Shown: one piece after another, positions 8,360 to 17,928 of the stretch
How positions within the stretch are numbered: the stretch's first letter is position 1
Layout of the letters: every line of letters begins with the position of its first letter
Assembly (NCBI RefSeq): GCF_022802975.1
Contig: NZ_JAFEVZ010000001.1
Coordinates: 558,001-622,000 of the forward strand
Source of the DNA: Flavobacterium pectinovorum
GTDB taxonomy: Bacteria; Bacteroidota; Bacteroidia; Flavobacteriales; Flavobacteriaceae
DNA length: 64,000 nucleotides
Direction: 5' to 3'
The notes under the pieces: model-generated
Seen by the model: only the letters and a program-made list of their open reading frames with translations
What the model was told of the DNA's origin: nothing
Database searches by the model: none
Program-made: the position numbers and the translations under genes

Positions 8360-9844
8360 ATGAAATCAAAGATCAATATTAAAAGTGTTATTATAGAGTC
8401 AATTTGTCTTCTGTACATTCTTCTTTTTGTTTATGCGGCTTTGAGCAAATTATTAGACTTTGAGAATTTTCAAACTCAACTGGGACAGTCTCCAATTTTA
8501 AGCCTTTATGCTGAATTTTTCTCAATTAGTGTAATTGTAATTGAACTTGTTATGGCTATTTTTATAAGTATTCCCAAAGTAAGGTATTTAGGTTTATGGG
8601 GGGCAGTAGTTTTGATGAGTATGTTTACCGCTTATATCGTAATCATTTTAAATTTCAGTTCTTTTATACCCTGTTCCTGTGGAGGCATTTTAGAAAAGTT
8701 AGGATGGACTGCACATTTAATTTTTAATTTGGGATTTTTAATCTTAGGCATTACCGCTATAAGACTCAATGCCAAAAGCAATCGTATTGTAATTCCATTT
8801 GCGATTGCTGTTTTGGCAGGTGTTATTTTCGTAACGGCATTATTTCTTTTTTCTGAAGATATTATGGAGAAAGAAAATCCTTTTATTAGACGTTTTCCAA
8901 ATGCCAGTGCAGCAAAAACTGATCGAATTGACTTAAGGAATTTTTCGTATTATATTATTGGTGCCGATAAGGATAAAATATATTTAGCCAATCGTCTGGC
9001 TCCGCTTCAAATCTTAGAAGTGGATTCCGATTTCAAAAATAAAAAGAGTCATACCATTACACTGGATCGTGAGAATTTCAAATTTAGGACTGTTGAAGTT
9101 CGACTAAATCCTCCCTATTTTTATGTTATTGACGGGAGTGTTCCGGTAATTTACAGAGGGCTTATTTCAACATGGAAAGCAAAAGTAATAAGTGATGGTA
9201 AATTTCGCTTTTCAGATATCATTTTCCATGATGGCAAACAGGCATTCATCAGAACTCAAAAGCAGTATACAGGGGAAAATATTCTGGGCTTAAGTAATAA
9301 TTACACTGGTTCAGAGATACAATATAATAAGGGTTTATTAGAGAAACAGATTGATGGGATTTTTGATACGGATGGAACAATGCAATACAGCAGATCATTA
9401 CGAAAACTGATTTATGTTTATTACTACCGCAACGAGTATATCGCAGCAGATGAAAATTTAAAGCTTCAATATCGGGCAAATACCATTGATACCACCAGCA
9501 AAGCAAAATTGAAAGTGGTAAAGCTAAAGCAATCGGGGGATACTAAACTTGCAGCGCCGCCTTATATGGTTAATCGGCATACCACACTTTGTGATAATCT
9601 GCTTTTTGTCAATTCTCTGCTCCGAGGCAGATATGAAGGGAATGATGTATGGAAACATGCCACAGCTGTTGATGTATATGATATATCAAAACAGCATTAT
9701 ATACTAAGTTTTTACGTGTATGATGAAGAAGGCTTTCGCATGAACAATTTTTTTGCAGCCGATTCAGCTATGTATATCATTTCGGGACATTATCTGCTCA
9801 AATATGGATACGGAAAAAACCTTAAATCAAAATTTAAAAAGTGA
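8360..9844 (+). CDS. MauE-like membrane protein with large C-terminal domain
   Basis: The protein is 494 aa. Residues 1-170 hold four to five membrane helices with the MauE/DoxX-like pattern (YAALSKLLDFENFQTQLGQS) and the cysteine motif PCSCGGILEKLGW near residue 103-115. Residues 185-494 are a soluble beta-rich domain that may form a propeller. MauE-type proteins are membrane components associated with disulfide-dependent maturation of exported proteins. The next gene, 101 bp downstream, encodes an exported peptide with four cysteines, so I infer that this protein takes part in oxidising or processing that peptide. The convergent neighbour is a SusCD-peptidase operon. The C-terminal function is unknown. 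Confidence 0.6.
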   Translation: MKSKINIKSVIIESICLLYILLFVYAALSKLLDFENFQTQLGQSPILSLYAEFFSISVIVIELVMAIFISIPKVRYLGLWGAVVLMSMFTAYIVIILNFSSFIPCSCGGILEKLGWTAHLIFNLGFLILGITAIRLNAKSNRIVIPFAIAVLAGVIFVTALFLFSEDIMEKENPFIRRFPNASAAKTDRIDLRNFSYYIIGADKDKIYLANRLAPLQILEVDSDFKNKKSHTITLDRENFKFRTVEVRLNPPYFYVIDGSVPVIYRGLISTWKAKVISDGKFRFSDIIFHDGKQAFIRTQKQYTGENILGLSNNYTGSEIQYNKGLLEKQIDGIFDTDGTMQYSRSLRKLIYVYYYRNEYIAADENLKLQYRANTIDTTSKAKLKVVKLKQSGDTKLAAPPYMVNRHTTLCDNLLFVNSLLRGRYEGNDVWKHATAVDVYDISKQHYILSFYVYDEEGFRMNNFFAADSAMYIISGHYLLKYGYGKNLKSKFKK

Positions 9845-9945
9845 CTTAATAATGAGTTTAAAAGATACCGGCCGGTAGCAGGAGTAATGATCGAAAACCT
9901 GTAGAAAAGAGTAGATCAAATTTTATTAATTTAAATTTTAAGATT

Positions 9946-10212
9946 ATGAAAACTACAATTTTGAAAGCAATTGTACTGCCTGTGGCTGCATTTGTTTTGG
10001 CTAGTGCCGGTGCTGTTAGCACCAATACAGCAAAAGAGAGTAAAGCGGATGCTTTAATTACGGCTTACATTCACAACCCGGCAGTAGATGACTGCCAGCC
10101 TGTGCAGGTCAACTGTAGCCCTGGAGCAGGTCCAACTTGTCTTAGCGGCAGCTTTACAGCTTATGGAAAAGAATCCCCAGATTCTTGTACCCTGCAATTG
10201 CACCGCAATTAA
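9946..10212 (+). CDS. DUF6520-like small exported peptide with four cysteines
   Basis: The 88-aa protein has an N-terminal hydrophobic export signal (MKTTILKAIVLPVAAFVLAS) followed by a 60-residue mature part. The C-terminal half has four cysteines: DDCQPVQVNCSPG, PTCLSG and DSCTLQL. This is the layout of the DUF6520 family, small exported Flavobacteriia proteins of unknown role. It lies downstream of the MauE-like gene and is closed by a strong terminator, so the two probably form one unit. The even number of cysteines suggests two disulfides formed outside the cytoplasm. Whether it is a signal peptide, a peptide antibiotic or a structural peptide cannot be decided here. Confidence 0.7.
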   Translation: MKTTILKAIVLPVAAFVLASAGAVSTNTAKESKADALITAYIHNPAVDDCQPVQVNCSPGAGPTCLSGSFTAYGKESPDSCTLQLHRN

Positions 10213-10237
10213 ATGAATCAAATTAATCCTAAAAAGT

Positions 10238-10275
10238 AATGCAGTTTCTAAAAGTAGAAACTGCATTATTTTTTT
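10238..10275. terminator. terminator between convergent genes
   Basis: A perfect 13-bp stem (10238-10250 with 10255-10267), a 4-nt loop AAAG and a T-run. It sits between the DUF6520 gene and the convergent S9 peptidase. A-tracts on the other side may let it work in both directions. Confidence 0.85.
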
Positions 10276-12925
10276 AGTTGTAAGATACTCCTTTGGTAAT
10301 CCATGAAGGTCTGAGATCATCTTTTAAAAAGTAGTCAAACCATTGCATCATCCGATTGGTAAGATCAATTTGATTGTCCGTATTCTCAAGGGAATGATCC
10401 TCGTTTGGATAGACCAGCATAATGCTTTTACTTCGCAGTTTTCTAAGGGCTAAATAATAGGAAATACTCTGGTTCCATGGAATTATTCGATCGTTTTTAC
10501 CTGTCCATAAAAGCAATGGTGTTTTTACATTTTGAGCATTTAAAATAGGAGAATTTCTAGAGTAACTTTCTTTATCATCGTACAGAGATTTTCCTATGCG
10601 GAACTGCTGGCTTTCATAGCGCCACATGTCGGACTGAAAAATACCATTTCTGCTGATATTGAAATAAGCTCCGATAACATCACTGACTCCCGCCCCTGAT
10701 ACAGCCGCTGCAAAAAGATTGCTTTGAGAAATGATGAAATTAGTCTGGTACGCTCCGAAGGAGTGTCCAAACAAACCAATTTTATTCTTGTCGACATAAC
10801 CTTTTTGCGTAGCTGTTTCTACTGCAGCAGTTACGCTGGTCAAGGCTGACATACCAGGATTTCCTAATTCATACTGGATATCTGGCAACAAAACAAAGTA
10901 TCCGTTAAGAGTATAGTTAGTGACATTAAAGCCTTCGCTGTTGAGTAAAGACGGATTGACATATCTGTGTATTTCATCAGACATACTATCGTAGATATAG
11001 ACCACCATCGGGTATTTTTTTAAAGGATCAAAATCAGCAGGGAAAAAAAGGGCAGCTTTTAATTCTTCTCCTTTGGGACTGTCGTAATAGAGCAACTCGG
11101 ATTTACCAAAGAAATAGTTTTTTTGCTGTTTGTTGGAAGCAAATAAAACAGCAGCTTTGCTATCTTTTTTTCTTTTAATTTCCAGCCATGGCGCTTGATC
11201 ATAGGTCTGTTTTTTGTACAGATAAGTGTTATTCGGGCTTCTTTGTATTTCACTCAAATCATAAGAACCATAATCAATTGGTTTTATACCGGAATGGATG
11301 TTTAAAATGCAATAACCAGTTGAATGGTTTTGTGTATTCTCAACAGAGAGGATCAAATCTTTGGACATATCAAAAGATGCCTGCAGTCTCCCGTTATAAC
11401 TGAGCTGTGAGCTGTTATTGAATTCACAGGATGCGATCCTGTAAACGATGTTTTTCTCACGGCCTTCGGTGAGTCGGATACATGCAGAGCCATCTGTTGC
11501 TGTAAGCCAGATATCATAGGCATCGTAAAGTAAAATATTATTGCCATTCGAGCTCCAGCCAGGGTTTCCATAGACCATAAACTGATGAGGGGCGGAAGAT
11601 TCTGTGCTGTTATCCCATGAAGTCGTAATCTTACCTGTAAGATTGATATGTGTGTTTTGCAAGGGATCGTAAATCCACCAATTCTTTTCTTTATAATAAA
11701 GTATTTTGTTACTCAGTGGATCAAATCCTATTTGGCTGGGATCACAAGATTGTTTTTTTAGAATCAGGTTCTGGGTATCATTATTCAGATCTTTGAGATA
11801 GTAATCTACTTCGTCATAATATTTGGACTGCAGACCGTATGCATTTTGATCATAAAGAACAGCATAATCCTGCTGGCCGGTCAGCATAAAATTTGGCAGT
11901 TCAGTGTTATTTATTGTCAAATATCCATTAGTTTCTGGATACCAGAGCGCCAGATTAGCAATCCCTGTCTTACTTTCTATACGCTGTTTGTCTATAAAGA
12001 GCCATTTATCATTTCCATTCCAGATTTCTACTGTTTTTGAATCTTTGTTTGTATTGGGATCCTTTTTTTTAATCTCCATAAAAAACACTTTTTTCCCGTC
12101 AGGAGAAATCGATAATGAGGTGTTTTTAAATACAGTCCGATTCTCTGGGGATCCTATTTGAACAGTATAATCAAAAGAAAAAAGTTTCTTGCCGGCAATC
12201 CTGAAGTAATTAAGATCGGGCTCTTTTGAAACAGAATCTTTTTCATGGAGAAAAGCAACTGATTCGGCGTTATTCTGCCAGACTAAATTGCAGAATTTAC
12301 CAATACTGTCTTTTGATATAATACATCTGGAGTAAGGCTGAAACTGGATTATCCCCACTTCAATTTGTTTTTTGGCTTTGGTTGTATAGAGTAAGGTATT
12401 TTTTTGGGAACTTAAGCAGTGCTCTGAAATGTTAGCCAGACTGTCTACTATTTCTCCCTTATCATTTCTAATTTTCAAAAGACTTTTCTTGCCATAATCC
12501 TGATCAAAACTAAGAATGTACTTTCCGTCCAATACCACTTCATAGTGCTTAACACTTTCAATTGTTTTGAGTTTGCCTGTTTTAAGAGTAAGGATTTTTA
12601 AGCAGGATTCAGGCTGTGTAAACGTGAATATGTTTTTCCCTGCAAAATGGCCGTCCTTAGCGCCTGCAAAAGCGAAGGTTTTATTTGTATGAGTGTTCTG
12701 TACAAACAAAGTATCAAGGTGGTTTTCATAAGACATTTGATAACTCGTCCAGTTACCGTCATCAGAAAGAGCCTTTACATTTAAAGTTCCCCATTTGATG
12801 TAATCGCTTTCCTTAAGATGTTTTTTTTGCTGCGCCTGCCCCGTTAAAGGGCAGGTTAACAGCAAAAGCAACCAATTCAAAATGGAAACGTTAATGTTTC
12901 TTTTTATTAAAAAGAGATTGGTCAT
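10274..12925 (-). CDS. S9 (prolyl oligopeptidase) family exported peptidase
   Basis: The protein is 883 aa. An N-terminal signal (NVSILNWLLLLLTCPLTGQA) indicates export to the periplasm. Residues about 40-600 are beta-propeller-like. The C-terminal 250 residues are an alpha/beta hydrolase with nucleophile motif GLFGHSFGAY, Asp in WTGKNDRIIP and His in PNEDHSLE, a complete Ser-Asp-His triad. S9 enzymes cleave short peptides. It is the last gene of the SusC-SusD-S9 operon, 10 bp after susD, so I infer that it trims peptides imported by the SusCD pair, or acts on the cysteine peptide encoded convergently. Confidence 0.85.
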   Translation of the reverse strand: MTNLFLIKRNINVSILNWLLLLLTCPLTGQAQQKKHLKESDYIKWGTLNVKALSDDGNWTSYQMSYENHLDTLFVQNTHTNKTFAFAGAKDGHFAGKNIFTFTQPESCLKILTLKTGKLKTIESVKHYEVVLDGKYILSFDQDYGKKSLLKIRNDKGEIVDSLANISEHCLSSQKNTLLYTTKAKKQIEVGIIQFQPYSRCIISKDSIGKFCNLVWQNNAESVAFLHEKDSVSKEPDLNYFRIAGKKLFSFDYTVQIGSPENRTVFKNTSLSISPDGKKVFFMEIKKKDPNTNKDSKTVEIWNGNDKWLFIDKQRIESKTGIANLALWYPETNGYLTINNTELPNFMLTGQQDYAVLYDQNAYGLQSKYYDEVDYYLKDLNNDTQNLILKKQSCDPSQIGFDPLSNKILYYKEKNWWIYDPLQNTHINLTGKITTSWDNSTESSAPHQFMVYGNPGWSSNGNNILLYDAYDIWLTATDGSACIRLTEGREKNIVYRIASCEFNNSSQLSYNGRLQASFDMSKDLILSVENTQNHSTGYCILNIHSGIKPIDYGSYDLSEIQRSPNNTYLYKKQTYDQAPWLEIKRKKDSKAAVLFASNKQQKNYFFGKSELLYYDSPKGEELKAALFFPADFDPLKKYPMVVYIYDSMSDEIHRYVNPSLLNSEGFNVTNYTLNGYFVLLPDIQYELGNPGMSALTSVTAAVETATQKGYVDKNKIGLFGHSFGAYQTNFIISQSNLFAAAVSGAGVSDVIGAYFNISRNGIFQSDMWRYESQQFRIGKSLYDDKESYSRNSPILNAQNVKTPLLLWTGKNDRIIPWNQSISYYLALRKLRSKSIMLVYPNEDHSLENTDNQIDLTNRMMQWFDYFLKDDLRPSWITKGVSYN

Positions 12926-12935
12926 AACGTATTAT

Positions 12936-14354
12936 TTAGTATCCTTGATTCTGTGGTTTTAGATTTGGATTGGCATTTAGTTCCAGAACAGGAATTGGCC
13001 AGAGACTGTCCGTTGCATTCCAGCCGGGCTTAGAAATGGTTAGAGTTTCATTTAATTTTCCGGTTCGTTTTAAATCAAAAAAACGTTGCCCAAATTCAGT
13101 AAAGAATTCAAAACGGCGCTGGTTGAGTACATCCCTAATAATCTCTTCTGCACTTATGGCAGTTGTATTGGAAAGCCCAGCGGTGTTTCTAATGATGTTT
13201 AAATCTTCTTTGGCACCAATTAAATCTCCCTGATAGGCTCTGGCTTCTGCACGGATAAGATATTGCTCCGAGAGTCGAAACAGGATAGAGTATTCCACCG
13301 AAGTGGGTGTACTGGATTCCTGTTTGTATTTGGAAGCATAATACCATGTTGCTCCGTCATTTGTGACCTCTGTAGTCCAGTGTGTTTTTCTCTGATCATT
13401 GGCCTCAAAAGCATTTATAAATTCAGGTTTAAGGGCTACAATAGCCGGAGGTCCTGCTGTAAAAATATAGAGACTACCTTCTGATGTATTGGCCCCGGCT
13501 GCTGAGGGCATAAACTGCCAAATGGTGGTCTTACTTGTTTTTAGAAATATTTTATTTAAATCACTCTCTCCTACATAAAGCGGATTATTGATCACTGCCG
13601 ATGCAGCATTGGACGCCTCGGGATATAATTTCATATAGAGATATACTCTTGCCAGAAGAGCCTGGGCTGTACCGCGGTTGGGACGAATGCGATCAGTTGA
13701 GGTATAATTCTCTGAGAGCAATGCAATGGACTGGTCCAGATCTTTTACAATGTTCTGGTAAACCTGATCTGCAGATAATCTTGAAACCCGGCTGTTCTGC
13801 AAATAATCTGTTGTGGTGATATACGGAATATCCCCATATAGATTTAAAAGATAGAAATGGAGCAAGGCTCTTATAAAAATGGCTTCCCCCAGAGGCTGTT
13901 TTTTGTCGGGTTCAGGAATGGAATTGGATTTATTTAATCCTTCAATTATAGAATTGGCAGAATATATTTGGTTATAACTTTGATTCCATATATCATTTAC
14001 TCCCAAGTCTGCTGCAAATAAAGAGTTGTTGTAAAAGTTACTTACGGCATTTTGCTGATAATAGTCAAATTCATCGGCGTACAAACCCAGATAGCAGGAA
14101 ATACCCGTTGCGTCTCCTGCTAGTATTCCGCTGTTTCGCATTTTGGTATATACTCCGGACATCGCAGCATTGGCTGTTGCGGCATCTTCAAAAACGGCCT
14201 GGGCTGTAAGCTGGGATTTAGGAATGTCCACATCCACAAAGTCATTGCAGGAGCCCAAAAGGGTACATAGTGCAAGGAGCAGGAATTGACAATTACTTAA
14301 ACGATTCTTATCTCTAAAAAAGAGAGATTGTGGTATTTTAAGTATATTTTTCAT
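12936..14354 (-). CDS. SusD/RagB outer-membrane lipoprotein
   Basis: The 472-aa protein has a signal sequence ending in a lipobox (LLALCTLLGSC), so it is a lipoprotein of the outer leaflet. It then shows the SusD pattern: SQLTAQAVFEDAATANAAMSGVY near the N-terminus, TPR-like helices, RGTAQALLARVYLYM near the middle, and the C-terminal RFEFFTEFGQRFFDLKRTGKL plus LWPIPVLELNANPNLKPQNQGY. SusD proteins cap the SusC channel and capture substrate. It starts 16 bp after the SusC stop. No glycan-active enzymes are nearby and a peptidase follows, which suggests a RagAB-like peptide substrate; that is inference. Confidence 0.92.
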   Translation of the reverse strand: MKNILKIPQSLFFRDKNRLSNCQFLLLALCTLLGSCNDFVDVDIPKSQLTAQAVFEDAATANAAMSGVYTKMRNSGILAGDATGISCYLGLYADEFDYYQQNAVSNFYNNSLFAADLGVNDIWNQSYNQIYSANSIIEGLNKSNSIPEPDKKQPLGEAIFIRALLHFYLLNLYGDIPYITTTDYLQNSRVSRLSADQVYQNIVKDLDQSIALLSENYTSTDRIRPNRGTAQALLARVYLYMKLYPEASNAASAVINNPLYVGESDLNKIFLKTSKTTIWQFMPSAAGANTSEGSLYIFTAGPPAIVALKPEFINAFEANDQRKTHWTTEVTNDGATWYYASKYKQESSTPTSVEYSILFRLSEQYLIRAEARAYQGDLIGAKEDLNIIRNTAGLSNTTAISAEEIIRDVLNQRRFEFFTEFGQRFFDLKRTGKLNETLTISKPGWNATDSLWPIPVLELNANPNLKPQNQGY

Positions 14355-14370
14355 GGTTTTGAGTGTTAAG

Positions 14371-17300
14371 TTAAAATGTGACTTGTATTCCTGCGGTACA
14401 TACTTTCAGAGGAGGCAGATAACCGGTGTATCTAAATTCAGGATCACCGCCTTTGTATGGGGTGAAGGTCAGCAGGTTCTGTCCCTGAAGCGATATTCTG
14501 CAACGGACACCCTTTATTGTGCTCAAGGGAAGATCGTAACTCAGGGCTATATTTTTCAGCCTCACATAGGAAGCGTCTACAATCCCGGAATTGCTGTCAA
14601 TGTAATTGTAATAGGCGTTTACTGCATCTGAATTTTGCCCCGAGGTATTAATTTGAAAGGAGCCATTATCACCAGCTTGTGTCCATGCATTAGTCATCTG
14701 CGATGGCTGGTTTATTGGACTTCCTCCGGGTACATTTGAAGTGTAATTGTAATTTTGCTGTTTTACAAATTGAAAGAGAAAGTCAAGCTGCCAGTTTTTG
14801 TATTGAAGCTGGTTTTCCAAACCTCCAAAATATTTTGGGGTCAGATCAGCGATCGTTTTTTTGTCTTCCAAAGAAGTAATTTGACCATCTTTATTTACAT
14901 CTTCAACTTCATATAATCCGGTTTGTGGATTGATCCCATTGTACTGGTAAACTTTTACAATGTTTGTAGATCGTCCTATTACGTAGTTGTTGGAGTAGGT
15001 AGATCCTTCGAGTCCGGGAAAAGAAATCAGTTTGTTTTTGGCAAGCGAGATATTAAAGTTTGTAGACCATTTAAAAGCCCCGGCATTAAAATTTACAGTG
15101 CGAAGGGTAAATTCGAAACCTGAATTCTGAACGGTTGCGTCCAGATTGGCATTTATGGAACTGAATCCTGTGGTACCGGGAAGCGGTATTCCAACGAGCT
15201 GGTTTGAAGATCTGTTTTGGTACCAGGCAGCGGTAAAGAAAATACGATCCCTTAGGAAACCGGTTTCTATTGCCACTTCGAGTTTTTTATTGATTTCCCA
15301 ACTGAAATCCGGATTATACAGACGTGTAGGATCCATACCGATGATGCCATTATAACTTTGACCCGAGGACACATAGGTGTCTAAATATTGGTAATCTCCG
15401 ATCTGGTCACTTCCGGTACTTCCATAGCTGGCGCGAAGTTTTCCAAAACTCAGAAAAGAGTTTTCTTTTAAAAAGTTTTCTTTTGAGAATAGCCAGGCAG
15501 CGCCTGCCGCTGCAAAAACAGCAAACTGTTTTCCCGGACCAAATCGGCTTGAACCGTCCCTTCTGGCAGTAAGGTTCAAAATGTATTTCTCATCCCAATT
15601 GTAATTGATCCTGCCGAAGAAAGCCTGATATTTATAAATGGTCTGATCGCTTACGAAAATTGATTTTGTTGTTGCCGATGCAATATCAGTAATTAGGCTG
15701 TTGCTTGTAAAACCACGACCATATTGGTATAATCTTGAGGAGTTTTGCTGCTGCGCCGTAGCACCAATTAAAACATCGAGTTTACTACTTTCAAATTCAT
15801 GGTTCCAGCGAAGCTGAGGCTCGATAATCCAGGATTGTCTTGAGGTAAGATTGGAATACATCGATGATCTGCTGCTGCCGATTTTAAAAGCAGGGTCATA
15901 CATGGTAGAAGGCAGTAATCGCTGTTCTGTATTTTTTAGATCCGTGAATCCCAGATTGACTTTAAGTTCCCAGTTCGGTCTGAATTCATAGCTGATCACA
16001 CTGTTGGCAACAAGATCATTTGTTTTGGCAGTGGTTACAGCACGAAGCGCTGCAAGAGGATTTTGAAAAGTACTGTTTTCAAAGTTCAGACTCCCGTCAG
16101 GGTTATATAAAGCCGGAGCATTTGGCGCTAGGTTTCTGGCAGTACGGGTCAGGTCTGTTGCGGCCTGTTTGTTGTTTTGGAAGGTGTAACCGGTTGAAAA
16201 AGTAAGTTTAAATTTTCTGTCTTCACTGGCATGGTTCATATTAAAATGAACTGCTCCCTTATCATATCCAAAATCTCCGGGAAGCACAGTTGTTTCTGTA
16301 TGATAGGTACCGCTTAGCAGATATTGTGTCAGATCAGAACCTCCCGAGAGGGATGTCTGAAGGTTGGTCATAACGGAGGTTCCTCCCAAGAGCTCTTTCT
16401 GCCAGTCGGTATACCGGTTTTGATCCCAAGTTCCGTTGATATCATAATCTGTAGCAGGATAAGAAGTAATACCATCATTTACAAATCCCTGTCTTCTCAT
16501 CTGCAGATACTGGGGAGTATCCATCAGGTTCATCATTTTGGTTACCTGCCCAAATCCGGATGAGGCAGTGACTGTTACACGGGTTTTTCCAGATGCTCCT
16601 TTTTTAGTGGTAATCAATACAACGCCATTGGCTCCACGGGAGCCATAAATAGCAGTGGCATCGGCATCTTTTAAGACCTCGACACTTTCTATGTCAGAGG
16701 GATTAATGTTATTAAGAGGGCTTGTCGGGGTCGGAATGCCTGTTGTGGTATTGCTGTATCCAATGATATCGGAAGAGTAGGGAACTCCGTCGATAATGTA
16801 CAGGGGCTGATTGCCTTCTTCACGCAGACTGTTGGTCCCCCTTATTTTTATCTGAAAGCCTCCACCGGGTATTCCTGAATCCTGAATGATATCCACTCCG
16901 GCCATGCGTCCCTGCATGGTGGCCAGTACATTGGTAACAGGCTGTTTTTCGATATCTTTTGCCGATATTTTGGCAATGCTTCCGGTACGCTCACTTTCTT
17001 TTACAGAATAATACCCTGCATTTACACGAACCTCTTGCAGGGTTGTGGTATCATAGAGCAATTGTATCTCTATTTTTGTACGGTCTTTTATGGGTACAAG
17101 CGCTGTTTTAAATCCGATGAAAGAGACAATCAGCGTATCGGTTGGAGAGGTAAAAAGGGTGTATTGACCACTATAGTCTGAAATGGTAGAAGAATTAAGT
17201 TTACTTTTTACAGCAATAGTTACTCCCGGCAAAGGATTATTACCATCAGTTATAGTACCCTGAATTTGATGCTGTTGAAAAAAAATGGCATTATGCCCAT

Positions 17301-17400
17301 TGGAAGATTTGGCAAAAAGAGATGAGAAGGACAAACAAAGCCAGATAAAAAATAGGCAATAAAGATCTTTCCCATCCTTATAAAATGAAAAATTATTCAT
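14371..17400 (-). CDS. SusC/RagA TonB-dependent outer-membrane transporter
   Basis: The 1009-aa protein has a signal peptide (LFFIWLCLSFSSLFA), a carboxypeptidase-like N-terminal extension (IQGTITDGNNPLPGVTIAVK), a plug domain with VLKDADATAIYGSRGANGVVLI typical of SusC, and a beta-barrel ending in a terminal aromatic residue (GIQVTF). It forms the energised outer-membrane channel of a SusCD pair. It is the first gene of the operon, followed by susD and an S9 peptidase. The leader contains a stem-loop (17441-17480) that could affect expression. Base composition is closer to the mob and tra genes than to the AT-rich dnd island. Confidence 0.94.
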   Translation of the reverse strand: MNNFSFYKDGKDLYCLFFIWLCLSFSSLFAKSSNGHNAIFFQQHQIQGTITDGNNPLPGVTIAVKSKLNSSTISDYSGQYTLFTSPTDTLIVSFIGFKTALVPIKDRTKIEIQLLYDTTTLQEVRVNAGYYSVKESERTGSIAKISAKDIEKQPVTNVLATMQGRMAGVDIIQDSGIPGGGFQIKIRGTNSLREEGNQPLYIIDGVPYSSDIIGYSNTTTGIPTPTSPLNNINPSDIESVEVLKDADATAIYGSRGANGVVLITTKKGASGKTRVTVTASSGFGQVTKMMNLMDTPQYLQMRRQGFVNDGITSYPATDYDINGTWDQNRYTDWQKELLGGTSVMTNLQTSLSGGSDLTQYLLSGTYHTETTVLPGDFGYDKGAVHFNMNHASEDRKFKLTFSTGYTFQNNKQAATDLTRTARNLAPNAPALYNPDGSLNFENSTFQNPLAALRAVTTAKTNDLVANSVISYEFRPNWELKVNLGFTDLKNTEQRLLPSTMYDPAFKIGSSRSSMYSNLTSRQSWIIEPQLRWNHEFESSKLDVLIGATAQQQNSSRLYQYGRGFTSNSLITDIASATTKSIFVSDQTIYKYQAFFGRINYNWDEKYILNLTARRDGSSRFGPGKQFAVFAAAGAAWLFSKENFLKENSFLSFGKLRASYGSTGSDQIGDYQYLDTYVSSGQSYNGIIGMDPTRLYNPDFSWEINKKLEVAIETGFLRDRIFFTAAWYQNRSSNQLVGIPLPGTTGFSSINANLDATVQNSGFEFTLRTVNFNAGAFKWSTNFNISLAKNKLISFPGLEGSTYSNNYVIGRSTNIVKVYQYNGINPQTGLYEVEDVNKDGQITSLEDKKTIADLTPKYFGGLENQLQYKNWQLDFLFQFVKQQNYNYTSNVPGGSPINQPSQMTNAWTQAGDNGSFQINTSGQNSDAVNAYYNYIDSNSGIVDASYVRLKNIALSYDLPLSTIKGVRCRISLQGQNLLTFTPYKGGDPEFRYTGYLPPLKVCTAGIQVTF

Positions 17401-17440
17401 AATATTGAATTGGTTAGTTAAACGAAGATTTGATTAGCTA

Positions 17441-17480
17441 TGGTCCTCTATACTAGTTTGGTCGCTGTCGTAGAGGGCCA
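17441..17480. promoter_or_regulatory. stem-loop in the susC leader
   Basis: A 10-bp inverted repeat (17441-17450 with 17471-17480; one G-T position) closes a 20-nt loop 40 bp upstream of the susC start. On the plus strand a T-run follows, so it could also end plus-strand transcription, but no plus-strand gene leads into it. A regulatory leader for susC is the more likely reading. Confidence 0.4.
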
Positions 17481-17654
17481 TTTTTTATGCATTAAGTAAA
17501 CGGCTTAATGGTCATATAAGATTTTTATTTTTTCACATGGATAAACGCTTTAAAAGGTTAAACTTTTACTTTTTGCAAATCCAATAACTTAAAGAAGTAT
17601 TGCTAAGAATTTAAACCAAGATAATCATGCCTAATAAAAAAGGCATGGAACTCA

Positions 17655-17779
17655 GCTTACTGCACTAGAGGTACTGGTATACCGAGCAACAATAAGTGAG
17701 CCCACGCCATTAGGACGTGAGCATCTTACTTATTATCTCGTTGCAAAAATTACCAGTTTTCTAGTGCGAGATTCTAAGC
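17655..17779. other. nested hairpin, possible structured RNA or mobile-element remnant
   Basis: One long hairpin made of successive stems: GCTTA/TAAGC (17655-17659 with 17775-17779), a near-perfect 17-18-nt stem (17662-17679 with 17751-17767), GCAAC/GTTGC (17686-17690 with 17740-17744), and a 10-bp stem (17691-17700 with 17725-17734, one G-T). A 24-nt apical loop remains. It lies in the gene-free stretch between the SusCD operon and the defence island and matches no element I know. Confidence 0.5.
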
Positions 17780-17857
17780 GAATGCTTCAAATATTATGTC
17801 AGAAGAATCGCAAAAATTCTATTAGAAATATGAATTTCAAACAAATGTACAAAATTT

Positions 17858-17889
17858 ATTTAACACATACCTATGGGTATGTGTTAAAT
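17858..17889. promoter_or_regulatory. perfect 14-bp palindrome upstream of the XRE regulator
   Basis: A 14-bp perfect inverted repeat (17858-17871 with 17876-17889) with a 4-nt centre, ending 39 bp before the regulator ATG. This is a plausible autoregulatory operator. Lacking a T-run, it is less likely to be a terminator. Confidence 0.5.
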
Positions 17890-17928
17890 ATTTGATTAAT
17901 CCTTTTCTTACTATATTAATTGAATCAC

